From Gammaproteobacteria bacterium GWE2_37_16 (lineage in GTDB: Bacteria; Pseudomonadota; Gammaproteobacteria; UBA9339): 10,388 nt of DNA. The translations under genes were made by a program, and so were the position numbers. Shown one piece after another: positions 7,637 through 10,388 of this stretch; the stretch's first letter is position 1; every line of letters starts with the position of its first letter. A model generated the notes under the pieces. It saw only the letters and a list, made by a program, of their open reading frames with translations. It searched no databases and was not told the DNA's origin. Location of the stretch: positions 949 through 11,336 of the forward strand of contig MGXG01000029.1 in assembly GCA_001801285.1 (NCBI GenBank). Direction: 5' to 3'.

Positions 7637-7671
7637 GGGGTCAACGCTGCATAATTACTATGAGCTACCCC
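7637..7671 (-). promoter_or_regulatory. Candidate L1 operator in the rplKA leader
   Basis: Immediately upstream of the rplK ribosome binding site the transcript folds as two short helices around an asymmetric internal loop. GGGGT (7671-7667) pairs with ACCCC (7641-7637). GCTCAT (7665-7660) pairs with ATG-C-AGC (7652-7646) with one bulged C. Between the helices lie A on one side and GTTG on the other. L1 mRNA operators are known to have this two-helix, asymmetric-loop form mimicking the 23S rRNA site. The position, with the hairpin ending 3 nt from the AGAGGT box, would allow bound L1 to block initiation. Confidence 0.65.
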
Positions 7672-7695
7672 AATTAAATTAATAAATTAAGCCAC

Positions 7696-7724
7696 TTTAT
7701 AGCGACCGGGAAATTTCAAATGAA
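7696..7724 (-). promoter_or_regulatory. Possible rplKA promoter
   Basis: TTCATT (7724-7719, 3 of 6) lies 17 nt from TATAAA (7701-7696, 5 of 6), followed by the GC-rich GTGGC just before the expected start near 7689. The message would begin about 18 nt before the L1 operator. E. coli has its L11 promoter in the same place. The -35 box is weak, so this is tentative. Confidence 0.4.
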
Positions 7725-7744
7725 TCCGTCACTTTGTGACGATT
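7723..7744. repeat. Hairpin between nusG and rplK
   Basis: CGTCAC-TTT-GTGACG (7727-7741) is a perfect 6-bp stem, extended by AAT/ATT across one bulged base (7723-7744). It lies 48 nt past the nusG stop and just before the possible rplK promoter. The bases after it in the direction of transcription (ATTCATTTG) are not a proper U tract, so it is not called a terminator. It could be a processing or pause site. Confidence 0.5.
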
Positions 7745-7791
7745 ATTTTAAAATCAATATAACGCAGAGATACATTAATATAAAATTTATC

Positions 7792-8346
7792 TCATGCCTT
7801 TCTTACTTGCGTAAACTCCAAATCCACTGGAGTAGAGCGTCCAAAAATCAAAACTGAAACTCTCAAACGACTTTTCTCGTAATTAACATCTTCCACCACA
7901 CCATCAAAATCTGCAAACGGACCTTCCGTAATACGCACAACCTCACCCGGTTCAAATAATATTTTTGGTCTTGGCTTATCCGCACCTTCCTGTACGCGCT
8001 GTAAAATATCATTAACTTCTTTATCAGACAAAGGCGTAGGTTTATCACTTGTCCCACCTATAAAACCCAACACACCAGGAACATTTCTCACTAAGTGCCA
8101 AGCCTCATCGCTCATTTCCATTTCAACCAAGACATAGCCAGGGAAAAACTTGCGTTCACTTTTGCGCTTTTGTCCACCGCGCATCTCAACTACTTCTTCA
8201 GTAGGAACCCTGATTTCTCCAAATTTATTCTCCAATCCATGTAAGCGAATACGTTCACCTAAAAGAACACCTACATGCTGCTCCTTTCCAGAATAGACCT
8301 GAACAATATACCATCTTTTTTTCACTTCATTCCCTACTTCGCTCAT
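7792..8346 (-). CDS. nusG: Transcription termination/antitermination factor NusG
   Basis: NusG binds the clamp of RNA polymerase to suppress pausing, and its KOW domain contacts Rho or ribosomal S10. The 184-residue protein (E. coli 181) has an NGN domain (about 10-118) with RWYIVQVYSGKEQHV, the signature KFFPGYVLVEM (66-76) and VRNVPGVLGFIGG. After a short linker comes a KOW domain (about 130-182) with PGEVVRITEGPFADFDGVVE. The ATG start has AGAGG 7 nt upstream (8358-8354). The gene lies 109 nt after secE and 170 nt before rplK; in E. coli secE and nusG are nearly contiguous, so the wider gap is a small local difference. Confidence 0.98.
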   Translation of the reverse strand: MSEVGNEVKKRWYIVQVYSGKEQHVGVLLGERIRLHGLENKFGEIRVPTEEVVEMRGGQKRKSERKFFPGYVLVEMEMSDEAWHLVRNVPGVLGFIGGTSDKPTPLSDKEVNDILQRVQEGADKPRPKILFEPGEVVRITEGPFADFDGVVEDVNYEKSRLRVSVLIFGRSTPVDLEFTQVRKA

Positions 8347-8455
8347 GGGAAAACCTCTTTATAAATAACTAACGTATTTGGGTAACTTAACTTTTCTTAA
8401 ATATTCAAATCGATCTACCATTAAAATACAGGCTAAATACCAACGGAACTATTAT

Positions 8456-8845
8456 TTAACTATTCAACCAACCAATGGCCGCGACCAAAACCGAATCAAC
8501 ACACCATATAATTAAAGACACGGCAACAACCAGTCCCGCAATGACCATAGTCATTTGTACTGTTTCCTGCCTGTTCGGCCAAACCACCTTATAAAGCTCT
8601 GTACGTGCATCTTTGGCAAACACCAAAAACCCACGCCCTTGTGTTGTTTGCGAAATTAACACAATAACTATACACGTTAAAACAATCCATGCCGCCACTC
8701 TGATAGCCACCGCCACATCACTAAAATAATGATTCGCAACTATACCAAGCACCACTACAAATACTGTCACTCCCCAAAAAAAAGCATCAAGATTTTTCTT
8801 CACTTGTGGTGTTTTATTTTCGATAATATTTTTACTGCTTTCCAT
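8456..8845 (-). CDS. secE: Preprotein translocase subunit SecE
   Basis: SecE is the clamp subunit of the inner-membrane SecYEG protein channel. The 129-residue protein has the three-helix gammaproteobacterial form (E. coli 127 residues). Hydrophobic segments lie at about 22-38, 44-65 and 97-126. Before the last one is the conserved cytoplasmic amphipathic region with RTELYKVVWPNRQET (81-95), the diagnostic SecE motif. The neighbouring nusG confirms the call. The ATG is the first in-frame start and fits the family length. No clear Shine-Dalgarno sequence precedes it (GTTTAAGCTAAGCTATTTT), and a 9-bp hairpin sits about 20 nt upstream, so initiation may be weak or structured. Confidence 0.97.
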   Translation of the reverse strand: MESSKNIIENKTPQVKKNLDAFFWGVTVFVVVLGIVANHYFSDVAVAIRVAAWIVLTCIVIVLISQTTQGRGFLVFAKDARTELYKVVWPNRQETVQMTMVIAGLVVAVSLIIWCVDSVLVAAIGWLNS

Positions 8846-8864
8846 AAAATAGCTTAGCTTAAAC

Positions 8865-8887
8865 TAATTTCACATAAGGTGAAATTA
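8865..8887. repeat. Perfect 9-bp inverted repeat upstream of secE
   Basis: TAATTTCAC (8865-8873) and GTGAAATTA (8879-8887) are perfectly inverted around a 5-nt loop, 20 nt before the secE ATG. There is no U tract after it on the minus strand. It may shape the secE leader or be a protein-binding site; the sequence does not say which. Confidence 0.55.
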
Positions 8888-8912
8888 AAAGATTTTATTT
8901 TAAAAGGGCGTT

Positions 8913-8941
8913 ATTCTATACCTAATAAACTAATTTTAAAA
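8913..8941 (-). promoter_or_regulatory. Weak candidate promoter for secE-nusG
   Basis: TAGAAT (8918-8913, 5 of 6 to the -10 consensus) lies 17 nt after TTTTAA (8941-8936, 3 of 6) and is followed by AACGCCC, a GC-rich discriminator of the kind seen at stringently controlled promoters. Read-through from the tRNA promoter is an equally good source of secE transcripts. Confidence 0.3.
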
Positions 8942-8981
8942 GAAATTTTTCAAATTCAACTTCATAAGTATAAAATTAAAA

Positions 8982-9057
8982 TGGCAGGCCAGGAGGGAAT
9001 CGAACCCCCAACCTACGGTTTTGGAGACCGTCGCTCTACCAATTGAACTACTGGCCT
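8982..9057 (-). tRNA. tRNA-Trp (CCA)
   Basis: This is a complete 76-nt cloverleaf. The acceptor stem AGGCCAG/CTGGCCT is perfect, with G discriminator and encoded CCA. The D arm has AATTGGTAGAGC, the anticodon loop CTCCAAA carries CCA at 9024-9022, and the T loop is GGTTCGATT. tRNA-Trp directly upstream of secE is normal for gammaproteobacteria; a tuf gene usually stands between it and tRNA-Thr, but here it does not. Confidence 0.98.
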
Positions 9058-9076
9058 AAAATTAAAGCTCATTAAC

Positions 9077-9152
<76 letters not shown>

Positions 9153-9157
9153 CAAAG

Positions 9158-9231
9158 TGGAGCGGGTGATGGGAATCGAACCCACGCTATTAGCTTGGAA
9201 GGCTAAAGTTCTACCATTGAACTACACCCGC
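9158..9231 (-). tRNA. tRNA-Gly (TCC)
   Basis: This is a complete 74-nt cloverleaf with acceptor stem GCGGGTG/CACCCGC, discriminator T and encoded CCA. The anticodon stem TTAGC/GCTAA carries loop CTTCCAA, with anticodon TCC at 9199-9197. The identity matches the E. coli glyT position between tRNA-Tyr and tRNA-Thr. Confidence 0.98.
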
Positions 9232-9251
9232 AAATAACTCAAGCTTTCCAC

Positions 9252-9317
9252 TGGTGCGGAGAAGGTAGGATTACTCGAAACATCCTGTTTCTCGCCCCTT
9301 TGGAGCCATCTTCGCCG
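9252..9317 (-). pseudogene. tRNA-like remnant, probably from tRNA-Tyr
   Basis: A 66-nt unit between tRNA-Tyr and tRNA-Gly ends in TTCTCCGCACCA. Its ends pair as CGGCGAAG (9317-9310) with CTTCTCCG in 7 of 8 positions, like an acceptor stem. Inside are a hairpin GCTCC-AAA-GGGGC and a T-arm-like AGGAT...ATCCT whose loop contains TTCGAGT. It shares CCAAAGGG and ATCCTACC with the intact tRNA-Tyr in the same order, but lacks an anticodon arm and is about 20 nt shorter. I read it as a deleted tRNA-Tyr copy. Whether it is transcribed and processed with the neighbouring tRNAs cannot be seen. Confidence 0.55.
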
Positions 9318-9320
9318 TTG

Positions 9321-9385
9321 TAAATCGTCTTTCCTGACGATTTATTCGAACCTAATTTTAATATATTCGTAAGTTCGAACCCTAC
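9321..9385 (-). repeat. T-arm-like repeats and hairpin in the tRNA-Tyr/Gly spacer
   Basis: Two further fragments resemble the T arm of tRNA-Tyr: GTAGGGTTCGAACTTAC (9385-9369) and TAGGTTCGAAT (9354-9344). The second is an 11-base identity to the intact gene (9468-9458). Next to them is a perfect 9-bp hairpin, TAAATCGTC with GACGATTTA around a 6-nt loop (9321-9344). The set suggests repeated partial duplication of the tRNA-Tyr 3' end followed by decay. Confidence 0.5.
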
Positions 9386-9441
9386 CTGTGCCTCAATAAA
9401 AAACACCAATTCTAAATCCCAACCATTAGCAAACACTATAC

Positions 9442-9527
9442 TGGTGGAGGGGGTAGGATTCGAACCTACGAAGGCGTGAGCCGACAGATTTACAGTCTGT
9501 TCCCTTTGGCCGCTCGGGAACCCCTCC
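9442..9527 (-). tRNA. tRNA-Tyr (GTA)
   Basis: This is a complete 86-nt class II tRNA with a long variable arm. The acceptor stem is GGAGGGG/CCCCTCC with A discriminator and encoded CCA. The anticodon stem ACAGA/TCTGT carries CTGTAAA, with anticodon GTA at 9493-9491. The T arm is GTAGG-TTCGAAT-CCTAC. It is the first gene of the tRNA cluster, about 50 nt after the probable start of transcription. Confidence 0.98.
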
Positions 9528-9584
9528 ATAACTTAACTAAAAATATCTCTCAATTATTTTATACTGCTACAAAAAAGACCCTAG

Positions 9585-9614
9585 ATTCTCGCCTACTATA
9601 TCAATAAATGTCAA
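9585..9614 (-). promoter_or_regulatory. Promoter of the tRNA cluster
   Basis: A perfect TTGACA (9614-9609) is followed by an 18-nt spacer and GAGAAT (9590-9585, 4 of 6), then CTAGGG before the expected start near 9579. It is the only good promoter match between the glmU terminator and tRNA-Tyr, and it points the right way. The tRNAs, and perhaps secE and nusG, would be read from it. Confidence 0.6.
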
Positions 9615-9677
9615 GTTAATTTCAAAGGAAATAAAATTCAGCAAATAACCAAGACAATTACCTGAAAAATTTCAAAT

Positions 9678-9709
9678 AAAAAAATTGCTTTGCGCAGTTT
9701 TCGCGAAAG
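9678..9709 (-). terminator. Rho-independent terminator after glmU
   Basis: On the minus strand CTTT-CGC (9709-9703) pairs with GCG-C-AAAG (9695-9688) with one bulged C and a 7-nt loop. CAA and seven T residues follow (9684-9678). It lies about 70 nt past the glmU stop and separates that gene from the tRNA promoter. Confidence 0.7.
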
Positions 9710-9778
9710 ATATCTAAATAAATTTACCTTTAAATTCATAGTGTTGCTTTCAATAAACATAAAAACTCACTAAAAACA

Positions 9779-10388
9779 TTAATTTCTATCGTTTCTTTTC
9801 CATCCTTCAATCGTCACCTGCTTAGCTCGCGCTAATGTTAATTTCCCTGCTGGAGCATCTTCAGTTATAGTAGAACCAGCCCCAATCGTAGCATTTTTTC
9901 CTATACAAACAGGAGCAACTAATTGCGAATTTGAACCAATAAATGCACCATCTTTAATGATAGTTTGATATTTATTTACACCATCATAATTGCAGGTAAT
10001 TGTTCCAGCACCAATATTTACTTTATCTCCAACTATCGTATCACCCAAATAAGTTAGATGATTAACTTTACTGCTCTGACCAACAGTACTCTTCTTGATC
10101 TCTACAAAATTGCCAATATGTGCGCCCTTTTTGATATGGCTATCAGGTCTAATTCTAGCAAAAGGTCCTATAACACAATCATCGTCAATAATAGCATTTT
10201 CTATAACACAATTTGGTTGAATAACAACGTTATTACCAACTTTCACATTAGTTAGACAACAATTTGCACCAACTTTTACTAGGTCACCAAGTGAAATTTC
10301 TCCTGTCAAAATTACGTTAACATCTATCACAACATCTTGCCCAACTTCCATCTCACCAACCTCACCACGCAAATCAAAACGCACAGGA
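9779..10388 (-). CDS. glmU: GlmU, C-terminal acetyltransferase domain (partial)
   Basis: GlmU makes UDP-N-acetylglucosamine for peptidoglycan and LPS. Its C-terminal domain acetylates glucosamine-1-phosphate and its N-terminal domain adds the uridyl group. Only the last 202 residues are inside the window. The frame runs off the edge as ...PVRFDLRG, matching the internal DPARFDLRG of E. coli, so the GTG near the edge is not a start. Left-handed beta-helix hexapeptides fill the sequence. Aligned without gaps to E. coli, the key residues are present: R333 (in ARIRP), K351 (NFVEIKK), H363 and Y366 (NHLTYLGD), N377, N386 (CNYDG) and K392. The end, EGWKRNDRN, is one residue shorter than in E. coli. 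A terminator follows. Confidence 0.97.
   Translation of the reverse strand, partial: PVRFDLRGEVGEMEVGQDVVIDVNVILTGEISLGDLVKVGANCCLTNVKVGNNVVIQPNCVIENAIIDDDCVIGPFARIRPDSHIKKGAHIGNFVEIKKSTVGQSSKVNHLTYLGDTIVGDKVNIGAGTITCNYDGVNKYQTIIKDGAFIGSNSQLVAPVCIGKNATIGAGSTITEDAPAGKLTLARAKQVTIEGWKRNDRN

Noticed and set aside
7146..7682. Plus-strand ORFs opposite rplK
   Set aside because: They are shadows of a highly conserved gene; the composition follows the reverse complement of L11 codons.
9239..9529. 96-codon minus-strand ORF across tRNA-Tyr and the spacer
   Set aside because: It reads straight through the whole tRNA-Tyr gene (the typical GFPSGQ...GSNPTPST translation of a tRNA) and the tRNA-like remnant, so it is not a protein gene.

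Overview
The whole window reads from the minus strand and is a conserved gammaproteobacterial block: tRNA-Tyr, tRNA-Gly, tRNA-Thr, tRNA-Trp, secE, nusG, rplK, rplA, rplJ, rplL, rpoB and the start of rpoC, preceded (at high coordinates) by the end of glmU. The AT-rich DNA, the gammaproteobacterial gene order, a 1377-residue RpoB and an L10 longer than the E. coli protein suggest an AT-rich, possibly host-associated gammaproteobacterium. A relative of the Legionellales is a reasonable guess, but the sequence alone does not prove it. Almost every base is explained by housekeeping genes and their control regions, and I see no mobile element, phage, CRISPR or defence gene.

Layout in the direction of transcription. 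(1) 10388-9779: C-terminal acetyltransferase half of GlmU, followed by an intrinsic terminator (9709-9678). (2) 9614-8982: a promoter with a perfect TTGACA box, then tRNA-Tyr(GTA), a 210-nt spacer with decayed tRNA-Tyr-like fragments, tRNA-Gly(TCC), tRNA-Thr(GGT) and tRNA-Trp(CCA). The tuf gene usually found between tRNA-Thr and tRNA-Trp is absent; only 19 nt separate them. (3) 8845-7792: secE and nusG, separated by 109 nt. (4) 7724-6444: a probable L11 promoter, an L1-type operator hairpin, then rplK and rplA joined by a 1-nt stop/start overlap. (5) 6421-5188: a promoter, an L10-leader RNA, then rplJ and rplL. (6) 5187-4857: a 331-nt spacer with a hairpin plus U8 attenuator, then rpoB. (7) 722-582: a 141-nt spacer with overlapping inverted repeats, then rpoC from a TTG start.

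Functionally, the block makes tRNAs, a Sec translocase subunit, the NusG elongation factor, the ribosomal L1, L11 and L10-L7/L12 stalk proteins, and the two largest RNA polymerase subunits. The visible control elements (L1 operator, L10 leader, rplL-rpoB attenuator) match the feedback logic known for this operon in E. coli: free L1 and L10 repress their own mRNAs, and partial termination lowers rpoBC expression relative to the ribosomal proteins.

The least ordinary points are the tRNA-Tyr-derived debris with a 66-nt tRNA-like unit ending in CACCA (9317-9252), the missing tuf, the N-terminal extensions of L11 and RpoB, and the alternating TATAACAT repeats just upstream of rpoC.
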